Positions 35,780 to 45,192 of a stretch of DNA of 64,000 nt are shown here, in pieces. Below the pieces are notes generated by a model. The model worked only from the letters and a program-made list of their open reading frames with translations, was not told the origin of the DNA and ran no database searches. Made by a program: the position numbers and the translations under genes. Positions within the stretch are counted from its first letter, which is position 1; each line of letters begins with the position of its first letter. This DNA is from Paulinella micropora (taxonomy: Eukaryota > Cercozoa > Imbricatea > Euglyphida > Paulinellidae). The DNA lies in the NCBI GenBank assembly GCA_019918135.1, contig WBZZ01004130.1, positions 156,035-220,034 on the forward strand. Direction: 5' to 3'.

Positions 35780-36419
35780 TAATAATGATAAGAAGAAGAA
35801 GGAGATCAAAGGGGGAATCGTACTACAGCACCACGTTGCTTGTATTTTTTATTAATAGTACGTTTGTTCTTGACATACTGCCGAAAAAAAAAAGGAAAAA
35901 AAAAGAGATTGAGGGGAAGGAGTTCAAAATTTACAAGAATGGCTAGAGAATCCGCTTTGACATGCCGTATGAGGATATATTTATCGTCTTTTAGCGTCTA
36001 TCAGTGGGTCGATGCGCTGTGTGGCATGACTCCATAGCGCATACTATTTGCAGAAAAAAAAATCAGAAGGTGTATGACGAAAAAAAGCTATTTCTGTCAT
36101 AAAATCGGGAGGGGGTACTGTAGGCATCACCCCCCAGATGGCATGTAAAAAGTACTTTTTCCTGGTGACAGGTGCATAAGCATATTTTTCAGTATTATTT
36201 GTCCTGATTGGACCTGATGCCATTTTATTCCTGGTCTGTTGCCGTTTTCCTTGTCTGCTTCACTGAGCTAATATAACGAGACATCATTCTCATCTTTTGA
36301 GGACTGTGTTTGGCTGTATGATCGACTTTTTACGAGCTATCGTTGGGGGCAATACATATATAACCAAACTTGGTGTCTTGTATAATGGTTTTCTACCCAT
36401 GTTATATATATAGAAAAAA
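35021..36419. other. Gene-free region with AAT microsatellites
   Basis: Two (AAT)n tracts (35517-35569 and 35741-35790) and otherwise unremarkable sequence. No supported gene on either strand; short ORFs lack domain-like composition. Confidence 0.6.
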
Positions 36420-36446
36420 ATAATCTTTAATTTAAATTAATAATTA

Positions 36447-36725
36447 TTAAGGGATAGTAATTTCTAGTTCATAATGTTTTCCATCTCTCCCTCCATAAGT
36501 TGAATAATATAGTCTTTGTCTTCCTTCAAATTTTAATAATCGTGCTAAATTTTTATTAATATACCCCAAATGCTTACCGCTTTCAGTTTCAACACTAACT
36601 GTATTTTTATCAAACTTATTTTCTGGTTCGTGTTTAATGAAAACTTTTTCGTTATTTCTTTGGAGATAAACAATATTATTTTGTCGCCCTTCAAATGAAA
36701 CACCTACAACTCTTGTCGTCGTCAT
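36447..36725 (-). CDS. HIRAN-domain protein
   Basis: 92 residues that are essentially one HIRAN domain: VVGVSFEGRQNNIVYLQRN, then VFIKHEPENKFDKNTVSVE and GKHLGYINKNLARLL, matching the family's EPeNpyDpnAvaV and GyipR.lA motifs. HIRAN domains bind 3' single-stranded DNA ends (as in HLTF/RAD5) and occur as stand-alone viral or phage proteins. Intact, with a TATATCTATAAA box before the ATG. It is in remnant element P-M. Confidence 0.82.
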   Translation of the reverse strand: MTTTRVVGVSFEGRQNNIVYLQRNNEKVFIKHEPENKFDKNTVSVETESGKHLGYINKNLARLLKFEGRQRLYYSTYGGRDGKHYELEITIP

Positions 36726-36772
36726 TTATATCTATAAAAATATAATTTGTTTAAAATAAAATTAATTATTAT

Positions 36773-37012
36773 TTATTTTTGGTAACATCTTTCTATGTCA
36801 TCATTTCTTCTAATTATCATAATGCAAGGATATCCATTTATTATAACATCTTGCTTTTCTGCGAAGAAGTCTCTATTTGATTGACTTTTCTCGTGTGTGT
36901 ATTTACTATATATACCTATTGTTTTACCACAGACACAAGTTTATTTATTTTTCCTTTTTTCTTTTAAGTTTTCATTTCTCTTCTGCTTTCTGAGTTGGTG
37001 AATGTCGTTCAT
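36773..37012 (-). pseudogene. Broken small gene near the P-M terminus
   Basis: 80 codons starting MNDIHQLRKQ with one in-frame TAA after residue 23. The continuing frame reads TCVCGKTIGIYSK and ends NDDIERCYQK. The basic stretch followed by a CVCG resembles the end of the P-L GIY-YIG protein (KCVCGVEVSRG), which has the same position and strand relative to its terminus. Likely a truncated, inactivated relative. Confidence 0.5.
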
Positions 37013-37208
37013 TCTGTATATGTTATATTAGATAGGTTTCTATTGTGTCGATTATTTCTCTCGGTGCTCTGTGGAGATCTCTTTGGGGTGTTTTGTGCTC
37101 TTGTATTGATTGTGCGGGAGATTAATATGAGAGCGCCAAAACACACAAAACGAAGTCATGAATTTGCGAAAATTCATGACGAGATTTTGTGTATCAACTA
37201 CTGTGCAT

Positions 37209-37720
37209 ATTATTAATATTGCAAAAAAGCAATATTAATATTGAAAATATTGATATTGATGCAATATTAATATTGCGAAAAGTAATATTAATATTGACAT
37301 TGATGCAATATTAATATTAAACAAAAGCAATATTAATATTGCAAAAAAGCAATATTTATATTGAAAATATTAAAATTGATGCAATATTAATATTGGAAAA
37401 AAACAATATTTTAATTTTTTTAAATATTGCTCTGGACTTAGAGCTGGCGGATGCCTGGCCACTAGTGAGCAATATTGAAAAAAGTCACGATATATATCTA
37501 TAGAAAAAATATTGATTTTTGCTTTTAAAAAATTAATTTTTTGTTAAAAAATATTGAAAGCTGAATTTTAGGTATCAGGTGCCACTAGGTGAGTTTTTTT
37601 AAGTTACGCTGCCGGCCCAGCAGCAAAATCTGCTATATATAAATTTAATATTTTCTTCAATTTTAATATTGATTTTTGATGAATATTAATATTGATTTTA
37701 AAATCAATATATTCGTACTC
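37209..37720. repeat. AATATT-rich palindromic low-complexity DNA
   Basis: Many copies of GCAATATTAATATTG and AATATTGATATTGATG-type units, each self-complementary, in 37209-37430, with weaker copies to 37720. No gene. The remainder to 38167 is non-coding with nothing recognised. Confidence 0.8.
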
Positions 37721-38167
37721 CGGATAGTGTTTAAGAAAAATGAAAAAGCGAAGAGAGTGCCTAGGCAGTATTCTTGTCCAACGCTTGGAGAACAGCTTCT
37801 GAACAAGCATAATCTGATCGTCAGACAGACTTAGTCAGTTTCACTAGACACTAGGAACACGCGGATTAGCCAGCCAACGAATACACTAGATACAGTTGGC
37901 TCTGGAAAGAAGGTGGCAGAAATACCAGAAACTACACGCGATCGGACTTCCGTTTCACAGAGCCAAAACTCATATCAATTGATATAGTCAAAAAGTGCCA
38001 CTCCCCCTGAAAAGCAGAAAAAATGGTGACAGGTGGCTGGTGTTGGGGTGGCACTTTTTTTACCTCGAAATTGTGACAAAATTTGGGACCCGTACGGGCC
38101 CACGTGTCATGGTAAACCATTTTCGTGGATCAAACTATCACGCACATCTGATCATATGGCATATGCA

Positions 38168-38173
38168 GTGCAT
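38168..38173. repeat. Left target-site duplication of P-R (gtgcat)
   Basis: gtgcat immediately precedes the AGTAGTAGAGG terminus and is repeated exactly at 58712-58717. Six-bp duplications are typical of Polinton integrase. Confidence 0.92.
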
Positions 38174-38358
38174 AGTAGTAGAGGTGCCACTACAAGACGC
38201 CATTTGGAGACATGGGGGGGTAGCAAGAGAGATAACGGCTAAATTCGCTCTCCTATTAATCGCAAAGTCGCGACATTAAAAAATAAAACTATTTCAAAAC
38301 GATGAAATAACTTCTCCTATTGAAAGTTTGATTTTTTATATTGTCTTATAGTGGCACT
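38174..38358 (+). repeat. Left terminal inverted repeat of P-R (outer identical part)
   Basis: 185 bp match the reverse complement of 58527-58711 without an indel. An unrelated centre (38359-38479) follows, then a second conserved inner part (38480-38539, with ggtggcaccagtggcggtat) that ends at the integrase stop codon. Confidence 0.95.
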
Positions 38359-38538
38359 CAATACAGAAGAAGTATTTTCGCATTTTTTCTCAAACCTGTC
38401 CAGACAGAATTCTGATTTTCTGTTTTTAGCCTAAAGACAGCCAGACAGGATTTTGTCTGGGTGTTGCTGGTGGTTTTCACGGAAATAGAACATCTAGAAT
38501 ATCTCTCTGGTGGCACCAGTGGCGGTATTCAGGTTATC

Positions 38539-39552
38539 TCATAAATCTAATACTTCTTTTTTCTTCTTTATCCTAGCACTGCTACGAATATTCTCAGGCT
38601 TTATATCTAACGACTTTAACAAATTTACATTCTTTTTTTCTTTTGTTGCTTCCTTAACTTTGTCTGCTAACTGCTCCTTTTCCTGTTCTTCTTCTGGTTG
38701 TTCTCTAAGATTTGTTTTTAATAACTCCTGTGGTCTTACTAAGTCCTCTTCACTGAGTATAACCTTGAAACCTTTTCGTCCTTTTACTTTATAAATAGTT
38801 TTTGAATACTGCTTATCACCTTTTGAAAAAATAGTCCGCTCAAGTTCCTTTCTTACTCTTGTATCTTTAGGAAACTCATTTATTAAGGGATTTCTATATA
38901 TTTCCTGTGTATTCCTTTCTTTACCTTCATAAACTTTCATAGGGACAGCATTTATGCCAGTATGATAAGTATGATTATAAATATTTACAAGTTCATGAAT
39001 GTAATGCACCCAAGAAAAATTATCATTAACCTCCCATAATAAATTTAATTCATTTCGTATTGTTCTGATAAATCTATCAATTATCCCCATTGTTCTGTGG
39101 TCTCCTACTTGGACTGCCCTATGTTCAATATTATTTTGTCTAAAATACTCACCCACTTGTCCTTTAAACTCACCACCGCTATCAGATGTAATTCTTTCAG
39201 GTAATTCTTTTGTAAAAATTTTCTTCAATCCTTCTAAGACATAACCAGTTGTCTTTTGTTTTATTGGTTCAATCCATCCACGACGACTATAAACATCAAT
39301 AGCAACTAGCCCAAAATTGTTATTAGCATTTCCAGATTTCATTGCTACTTTTGACATATCCATTAAATCAATAAATACTTGACTTAATGGTTTTGCTTCT
39401 GGAGCAATGATAGTGTTCCATATTTTAGAAGGCTTTGATTGGTCGTGTATTTCAAGTGCCTCTTCAAGTTTTTCTTTTCGCAAATCTCTATCTCCAACTC
39501 GTTGGAGATTTACATGTAGGAGATTATCTTGTTGATTATGTTTATTGTCCAT
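38539..39552 (-). CDS. Retroviral-type (rve) integrase of P-R
   Basis: 337 residues from MDNKHNQQDN; the upstream frame to 39576 is open, but the homologue starts here. Core: VFIDLMDMSKV, VAIDVYSRRG, TSDSGGEFKG and GIIDRFIRTIRN, so the third catalytic position is Asp, as in P-L. The C-terminal region matches P-L (RPQELLKTN, then IRSSARIKKKKEVLDL). Near the N-terminus a NLQRVGD peptide is encoded by a 20-bp palindrome absent from P-L. It lies at the left terminus, convergent with nothing. Confidence 0.92.
   Translation of the reverse strand: MDNKHNQQDNLLHVNLQRVGDRDLRKEKLEEALEIHDQSKPSKIWNTIIAPEAKPLSQVFIDLMDMSKVAMKSGNANNNFGLVAIDVYSRRGWIEPIKQKTTGYVLEGLKKIFTKELPERITSDSGGEFKGQVGEYFRQNNIEHRAVQVGDHRTMGIIDRFIRTIRNELNLLWEVNDNFSWVHYIHELVNIYNHTYHTGINAVPMKVYEGKERNTQEIYRNPLINEFPKDTRVRKELERTIFSKGDKQYSKTIYKVKGRKGFKVILSEEDLVRPQELLKTNLREQPEEEQEKEQLADKVKEATKEKKNVNLLKSLDIKPENIRSSARIKKKKEVLDL
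39490..39509. repeat. In-frame 20-bp palindrome 1 (integrase)
   Basis: ATCTCCAAC-TC-GTTGGAGAT, 9-bp arms. Encodes part of NLQRVGD on the minus strand near the integrase N-terminus. P-L has unrelated sequence there. Confidence 0.9.
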
Positions 39553-39563
39553 ATTATATATCA

Positions 39564-39821
39564 ATGAGATTTTCAAAGTCGAATGTAAAAAACAAAAAAT
39601 ATAAGGTTATTACTCCAAAAGGTAAGACAATTCATTTCGGACACTTAAAATATCAGCACTATAAAGACCGCATAGGACTATATTCACATTTAGACCATTT
39701 AGATAAAGTAAGAAGAAAAAATTATAGATCAAGAGCAAAAGCAATACGAAATTCAAAAGGAGAATTAACTTATAATAATCCAGAGTATAGTAATTTTTAC
39801 TCATATCATTTCCTTTGGTGA
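39564..39821 (+). CDS. DUF5754-like small viral protein
   Basis: 85 residues from MRFSKSNVKN. Motifs YKVITPKGKTIHFGHLKYQ, then YKDRIGLYSHLDHLDKVRRKNY and YNNPEYSNFYSYHFLW fit the pattern K.HFG...Y.D....(H/L)D..R...Y..R..... and a terminal LW of a small protein family (I recall DUF5754) common in giant viruses and related elements. Function unknown. Divergent from integrase with only 11 bp between start codons. Confidence 0.65.
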   Translation: MRFSKSNVKNKKYKVITPKGKTIHFGHLKYQHYKDRIGLYSHLDHLDKVRRKNYRSRAKAIRNSKGELTYNNPEYSNFYSYHFLW

Positions 39822-39823
39822 AT

Positions 39824-40336
39824 TTAAAATTTTAAAAACACTCTATCTATTTCATTATTTTTTTCTTTCTTAGCACCTGAAGACTGATTATATACTTTTA
39901 CACTCACACTACTAGACTTTTTTCCTTTCCCCTTCTTCGGTTTTGGTGTTTCTTCTTCACTACTCTCGCTTTCACTTTCTTCACTCTCAGGCTCAGGCTC
40001 TGTTTTCTTAATAGTCTTTTTCTTTGTTCTCTTAGTTTCTACCTTCGCTCTTTTAATTTTCATCTTAGCCATCTTTTCAGCGATAATGTCGGTAAAATCA
40101 CATTCCTCATCGCTCTCACTGCTTTCTTCTGGTGTATCATCTTGGTCTTTTCCATTAATGATATCACTAGCAACACCCATTTCAGCCATGCGGTTTATTT
40201 TTTCCTCCATCTCTTCATCATCACCAACATAAGCATTTCTACATTTTGCTAATTTCTCTTTCGCTATTTTTTTTTTACTCTTAATACTTTCCACAGCCTT
40301 ACCCCAATTCTTACGACTTGCTTCAGCGGACGGCAT
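39824..40336 (-). CDS. Acidic/basic low-complexity Polinton protein
   Basis: 170 residues, homologous to 12189-12716: same N-terminus (EASRKNWG), same VASDIINGKDQDDTPE core, Ser/Glu-rich acidic stretch and KKSSSVSVKVYNQSSG tail. The N-terminal 50 residues are more diverged. Divergent from the fibre gene, and it nearly abuts the convergent DUF5754-like gene (2-bp gap). Confidence 0.65.
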   Translation of the reverse strand: MPSAEASRKNWGKAVESIKSKKKIAKEKLAKCRNAYVGDDEEMEEKINRMAEMGVASDIINGKDQDDTPEESSESDEECDFTDIIAEKMAKMKIKRAKVETKRTKKKTIKKTEPEPESEESESESSEEETPKPKKGKGKKSSSVSVKVYNQSSGAKKEKNNEIDRVFLKF

Positions 40337-40388
40337 TCTATACTAAGATTAATATATTTTAGTATTTTTTAATAATTATTAATATAAT
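40337..40388. promoter_or_regulatory. Divergent AT-rich promoter, P-R fibre
   Basis: 52 bp, A/T only apart from two or three bases, with AATATAATATG at the fibre start and the ATACTAAGATTAATATATTTTAG core that is also present at 12160-12185 in P-L. Confidence 0.5.
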
Positions 40389-43300
40389 ATGTCGCAATAT
40401 AAATCCTTACTAGGTTTATCAGAAATCGCAGTTGATAGTCTAAATATTAAAAAATTAGACCTTACCAACACAAACATAGTGGGCTTATACACAGATAGGG
40501 TGCCAGAAGATGCTGACCCCGTAAATCTTTATTACACCGACGGACGATTTGATGCGAGGTTGGCTTTAAAATCAACGACAGACTTAAAAGAAGGCACTAA
40601 TCTATACTATACTGATGGTAGGTTTGATGCGCGACTAACTACTAAATCAACCTCTAACCTAGCCGAAGGCACCAATTTATATTATACTAATGCTAGGTTT
40701 GACACTCAATTAGCAACAAAGAGCACAACCAACTTAACCGAAGGAACTAACTTATACTACACCACAGCAAGGGCTAATACAGATTTTGACACAAGGATAG
40801 CAACTAAATCAATAGATGCTTTAAGTGATGTAATCATAACAGGCACCCCCGCTGATAATCAACTTCTTATTTACAGCACTGGGCAATGGAGAAATGTTGC
40901 TTCACCTTTTCTTAGATTGGATGGGCTCGCTATGATGATAGGGGATTTAAATATGGGAGGTTTTAATGTATCAAATGTCGGTAATGTTGATGGTATTGAT
41001 GTTTCTGCTCTTGATAGTTCGGTTGTAAAACTAACAGGCGACCAAACAATAACTGGGAATAAAACATTTACTACTTATGTGGGGGTAAAAGACTCAAATC
41101 CATTAAACACAGGAAAATTATTCTTCAATTACAACAATAATATGGGCTCTATCTATTCGTCGGAGGCAGGTGGAGCAACGGGCTATCCATTATCTTTTGT
41201 AGGCTCGTCCATACTTTTTGCTCCAACAACAGGGGGCGGAATGACATTGACAAATAATGTTTTAAATTTTAACAGCACAACAGCAATCAGCGGATTGCCC
41301 GCGCCATTCTATGACGGCGATGCTTCAACAAAAGCATATACCGATACGAAACTAGCCAAGGACGGAACAACGGCTATGACGGGTAGTTTAAATATGGGAG
41401 GATTTAACATAACAAATGTTGGTAATGTTGATGGTATTGATGTATCCACCCTTGATACTTCGGCCGTAAAACTAACAGGAGACCAAACTATAGCAGGAAC
41501 CAAAACATTCAGCAACATAATAAATGCTAGTGCGGGGATTGATATGAAAAGTCAAAGTATAACAAATGTTAATCTTGTTGATGGTGTTGATGTTTCTACT
41601 CTTGATACTTCGGCCGTAAAACTAACAGGAGACCAAACCATAGCAGGGAATAAAAAATTTACTTCAACAATAGAAGTGCGGGGTGCTACTGCTCCAACCG
41701 CTTTTGATGGTATCGGTATTGCCTTTGATACGGCGACAAATATAGGAGAGATTGTGGCACAAAAAATAGCAACCGCAGCCTATTATCCGATACAAATAAC
41801 AGGGTCATATGTTGATTTATATGCGGGGGATAATGTAATCGCGACCGCGACTGGCACTACACTATCTTTAAACAATAGAAAAATTACAAATTTGGCCACA
41901 CCAACAGCAACAACGGACGGGGCGAATAAAACGTATGTGGATACATTAGACGGGCAAAATGTGAAACTAACAGGAAACCAAACCATAGCAGGAATTAAGA
42001 CATATAGCAGTGGTGTTGAAATAACGGGAAATTCAATAAATGCTACAACAAAGGGCACATTTATCGTTTTCAATTCTACCAGTAATATCGGGTCAATTGC
42101 TAGTTTGGATATGAAAACTGCAACATATTACAACTTTGAAATTTCTGCGAAAAAAATAAGTTTTATTATTGACGGGACGATAGTCGGTTGGGTAAATGCT
42201 TCGGGGCTAGATTGTAATAGTAGCAAAATAGCCAACCTTGGAACTCCGACATTAGCGACCGATGGAGCAACAAAAGGATATGCGGACACATTGGACGGGC
42301 AAAATGTAAAACTAACAGGAGACCAAACAATAACGGGAATTAAAATATTTAATGGAAGTAGAAATGATGTAAGGGCACTGAATTTGTTAAGCCAAGCCGA
42401 TTTCAATAATGTGGATATCATTAATGGTGGAAATATAACATACAATGGGGCAAGGATATTAAACCAAAACGGAGGAGATATATTCTTTTCACAGACGACT
42501 GGTGATTATCAGTATTTCTTATTTACTCTAAATACCGCTACAAGTGGAACCGCAAACCAACGAGGTTATGTATTCACGAATGTAGCATCTGATGTAAAAG
42601 GAGCAGGACTTTATATTTCAAAACTTTTGGATAATAAAAGTGCTTCGTCTGACATTGTCCGTTTTAACAATGCTGGCGGTATGCGGTTTTATGGTGCTTT
42701 GGATATGAATTCAAACAACATAACAAATGGCGGAACAATAACAGGAACGACAATTACTTCAACCGCTGGTATATCAACAACAACAGCAACCGCGAGTGGA
42801 TTAATAACGGCAAATGCGGGTATATCAACAACGACACTAACCGCAAGCGGATTATTAACAGCGACAGGGGGCTCTAGCATAGTCATACAAGGAAATACAA
42901 ATGGCGGTAATACAAGAGGAATATTTTTGTGGGACACTGGCAATACAAATTATGGTATTTATATGGCTTCAAATGGAGGAGGTGCAAATACCAGAAGTCT
43001 AGCGGTAGGGTCTGCGGTTGCAGGCAACGATTTCACTTCTTTTGCTGTTAGATTTAGGGTAAGTAATGCTTCAACCGATGGTTTTATATGGGAGAACTCT
43101 TCCGAACAATTGTTAATGTCATTAAACGGGGCAAACGGCACTTTATGGACAAAAGGCTTAATAACGGCTAGTGCGGGTGTATCAACAACAACATTAACAA
43201 CGAGCGATAAAATAACAACAGCACTAGGTAAGCCGATAATCATAGGCAACTCAACGAAAGGAGTAGGAGCGACAGGTGGTTTAGAAATATACGGAACGGC

Positions 43301-44231
43301 GAGTAATGTCGCAGGAGCACACTTACAAGCAATAACAACGGCGGATGCTTATCCAACATTTCAATTATTGAATTGGGCACACGACAATGTTAATTTAAGT
43401 TTTGATGCTTATTTTGATGGCACGAACTGGAAATCAAGCCACAGCGGTTCAAACTTTCTAATTCAAAAAGGTGGAAAACTCGCTTTTTATTATAATTCAG
43501 GAACAGCGGTTGGAAACAATATATCTTACACTGAGGCGATTAATATTAATACGTCGGGAGAGTTAGTTTTACCAACAGCATCCAGCGGTAATTTATTAAT
43601 ACGAAAAAGACCCGCTTCTACTAATGACCCGCAACTATTTTTTAAATCGGGAGGATATACGAATTATGGTGTAATTGTTTCTTCAACTGGTTTGCTTCAT
43701 GCTTGGACTACTTCAAACTCTACTACTGGTGAGCCGTCAGGTAGTTATAATTATATCCCGCTTAATGGTGCTTGGACAAACTCCTCGGACAGGAGGCTAA
43801 AATCAGATATTAACACATTAGACTGCGGTGATTGTTGCGATAAACTAATGAAAATAAATTGTTGTTCATATTATTGGAAATCAGATGAGAAGAAAGAAAA
43901 AAAAGGCCACGGATTTATCGCGGACGAAGTAAAAAAGATTTTTCCAGAATTTGTATCTGAAAGTGGAATGAAAGCAGAGGATGGAGACGGCTACCTTGAA
44001 GGCATAACATATACAAGTTTTATACCGATATTGGTCAGCGGATTTCAACATGTAAATCTCCAACTCGTTGGAGATAGGGATAATCTCGGACATGTCCGAG
44101 ATAGGGTAGATAATCTATCGCAAGCAATAGATTTATTAGAAAAAAAAAATAATAATCTCTTGCTTATTATAGAAGACATATCCAAGCAATTGGCAGAAAT
44201 ACGAGCCGTTGTATATCCAACCAATGGCTAA
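40389..44231 (+). CDS. Giant tail-fibre-like protein with S74 chaperone (P-R)
   Basis: 1280 residues. N-terminus almost identical to P-L (MSQYKSLLGLSEIAVDSL), followed by five EGTNLYYT-type repeats (fewer in P-L), then the same VDGIDVS.LD.S.VKLTGDQTI shaft repeats. Beyond about residue 930 the sequence is unrelated to P-L until the S74 motif NSSDRRLKSDI (Ser/Lys autocleavage pair) and a coiled-coil tail. The tail contains two palindrome-encoded inserts (NLQLVGD and NLGHVRD). Predicted trimeric attachment fibre with an exchanged distal module. Confidence 0.92.
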   Translation: MSQYKSLLGLSEIAVDSLNIKKLDLTNTNIVGLYTDRVPEDADPVNLYYTDGRFDARLALKSTTDLKEGTNLYYTDGRFDARLTTKSTSNLAEGTNLYYTNARFDTQLATKSTTNLTEGTNLYYTTARANTDFDTRIATKSIDALSDVIITGTPADNQLLIYSTGQWRNVASPFLRLDGLAMMIGDLNMGGFNVSNVGNVDGIDVSALDSSVVKLTGDQTITGNKTFTTYVGVKDSNPLNTGKLFFNYNNNMGSIYSSEAGGATGYPLSFVGSSILFAPTTGGGMTLTNNVLNFNSTTAISGLPAPFYDGDASTKAYTDTKLAKDGTTAMTGSLNMGGFNITNVGNVDGIDVSTLDTSAVKLTGDQTIAGTKTFSNIINASAGIDMKSQSITNVNLVDGVDVSTLDTSAVKLTGDQTIAGNKKFTSTIEVRGATAPTAFDGIGIAFDTATNIGEIVAQKIATAAYYPIQITGSYVDLYAGDNVIATATGTTLSLNNRKITNLATPTATTDGANKTYVDTLDGQNVKLTGNQTIAGIKTYSSGVEITGNSINATTKGTFIVFNSTSNIGSIASLDMKTATYYNFEISAKKISFIIDGTIVGWVNASGLDCNSSKIANLGTPTLATDGATKGYADTLDGQNVKLTGDQTITGIKIFNGSRNDVRALNLLSQADFNNVDIINGGNITYNGARILNQNGGDIFFSQTTGDYQYFLFTLNTATSGTANQRGYVFTNVASDVKGAGLYISKLLDNKSASSDIVRFNNAGGMRFYGALDMNSNNITNGGTITGTTITSTAGISTTTATASGLITANAGISTTTLTASGLLTATGGSSIVIQGNTNGGNTRGIFLWDTGNTNYGIYMASNGGGANTRSLAVGSAVAGNDFTSFAVRFRVSNASTDGFIWENSSEQLLMSLNGANGTLWTKGLITASAGVSTTTLTTSDKITTALGKPIIIGNSTKGVGATGGLEIYGTASNVAGAHLQAITTADAYPTFQLLNWAHDNVNLSFDAYFDGTNWKSSHSGSNFLIQKGGKLAFYYNSGTAVGNNISYTEAININTSGELVLPTASSGNLLIRKRPASTNDPQLFFKSGGYTNYGVIVSSTGLLHAWTTSNSTTGEPSGSYNYIPLNGAWTNSSDRRLKSDINTLDCGDCCDKLMKINCCSYYWKSDEKKEKKGHGFIADEVKKIFPEFVSESGMKAEDGDGYLEGITYTSFIPILVSGFQHVNLQLVGDRDNLGHVRDRVDNLSQAIDLLEKKNNNLLLIIEDISKQLAEIRAVVYPTNG
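44056..44075. repeat. In-frame 20-bp palindrome 2 (fibre tail)
   Basis: ATCTCCAAC-TC-GTTGGAGAT, encoding part of NLQLVGD; same sequence as palindrome 1. Confidence 0.9.
44083..44102. repeat. In-frame 20-bp palindrome 3 (fibre tail)
   Basis: ATCTCGGACATGTCCGAGAT, perfect palindrome, encoding part of NLGHVRD, seven bases after palindrome 2. Confidence 0.9.
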
Positions 44232-44574
44232 TAATACGCGACTTCATATATCGCCACATATTATTGATATAGCGGATGGCGAACTAACTCCAGAATTAAA
44301 GTCCCGTGTTCTTGAAGTAGAACTAAAAACAGAAGAGAAAAAAATTGAAAACGAGATAGAAAATGAATGGAATTGTTGTATGACTAATAAGAAGACTGAT
44401 AGCAGATTGATTAAATATCTCTTTCAAATGACTATAATCATTGGAATAATGATCTTATGTTTAGTGAAATTAAGCGAAAAAAACCTCCCATGCGAAACTG
44501 CGAATGTCTATGTCGGAATACTCACACTTTTGGTGGGTATAGTGCTTCCTTCTCCTTCTACATCAAAGAAGTGA
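44224..44574 (+). CDS. Small membrane protein (P-R)
   Basis: 116 residues from MANNTRLH, overlapping the fibre stop by 8 bp. DGELTPELKSRVL is conserved with 8158-8499, followed by charged sequence with a CC pair, a hydrophobic helix (MTIIIGIMILCLV) and a second hydrophobic segment (ILTLLVGIVLP). Likely a virion or host-membrane protein; function unknown. Confidence 0.65.
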   Translation: MANNTRLHISPHIIDIADGELTPELKSRVLEVELKTEEKKIENEIENEWNCCMTNKKTDSRLIKYLFQMTIIIGIMILCLVKLSEKNLPCETANVYVGILTLLVGIVLPSPSTSKK

Positions 44575-44823
44575 GCACTCATATATATGTGTCATATACC
44601 AAGACGAACTATCGCCAGCACACATTAAAGGTAGTGCTTCATCAAAACTAACACACCAATCACTCATCGGTTTGTAAATACATTTAAATTTAGTATCTAT
44701 ACCTTTTTGAATACAATAAACACAACTTATATTCTTTTTTTCACTTATCCGTGAGTAAAAGTCGCAGGCAGTCCGCGAAAATATTTTGATTATTAAAAAG
44801 TTTATGAGTAGTAATATAACCAT
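44563..44823 (-). CDS. Small cysteine-containing, signal-peptide-like protein (P-R copy)
   Basis: 86 residues differing at only three positions from 7909-8169, with the same hydrophobic N-terminus and all seven cysteines. It is antisense between the membrane-protein and small virion genes, overlapping the ends of both. Most differences between the two copies are synonymous in this frame. No other start codon is available upstream of the cysteine region. Confidence 0.65.
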   Translation of the reverse strand: MVILLLINFLIIKIFSRTACDFYSRISEKKNISCVYCIQKGIDTKFKCIYKPMSDWCVSFDEALPLMCAGDSSSWYMTHIYECSLL

Positions 44824-45184
44824 GACTGACTATAAATACCAAAAGATTATTTTTCTGAGCAATGATTTTGCGGGAGGAAGCAAAACATTTAATAAGAATA
44901 TCCAAATGTCATTCACACCTACCAAAATGAATGTTAAGTTTATCCACTATATGAACGACCAGACAGAGACGAAAACCAGAATTCTTTACATGGATAGAAT
45001 TGGAATTATTGGAACATTCGCGGATAGTAATATAGCAAACATTTCAAATCTCGGTTATAATTTGGGTGTTGTCGGATGGACTGACGGCCAATATACATTT
45101 AAAATCCTTGAAACTGACAGCGGAAATATTGACACAGGAAATTTAGCGGGGCGAATTGTTGTGTGTTTGGAATTCGTAGGGTAG
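44804..45184 (+). CDS. Conserved small Polinton protein, probable virion component (P-R)
   Basis: About 126 residues (MSSNITMTDYKY start; the frame opens at 44786). Nearly identical to 7548-7928: IIFLSNDFAGGSKTFNKNIQ, then RIGIIGTFADS and GRIVVCLEF. No motif recognised. Ends 8 bp before the ATPase ATG. Confidence 0.65.
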   Translation: MSSNITMTDYKYQKIIFLSNDFAGGSKTFNKNIQMSFTPTKMNVKFIHYMNDQTETKTRILYMDRIGIIGTFADSNIANISNLGYNLGVVGWTDGQYTFKILETDSGNIDTGNLAGRIVVCLEFVG

Positions 45185-45192
45185 AATATAGG

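Larger units (their letters stand above)
36420..37202. mobile_element. Decayed Polinton terminus P-M
   Basis: AT-rich fragment with Polinton-style genes and a right end reading ATCAACTACT (37202) plus a subterminal palindrome (37141-37191) like that of P-L. It is followed by gtgcat (37203-37208). The left limit is approximate: A/T-rich sequence begins about 36400. The rest of the element is missing. Confidence 0.65.

Noticed and set aside
38033-38242. ORFs crossing the P-R termini (also 58643-58915)
   Set aside because: They share only the terminal-repeat-encoded tail and have unrelated, unconserved starts; probably chance frames.
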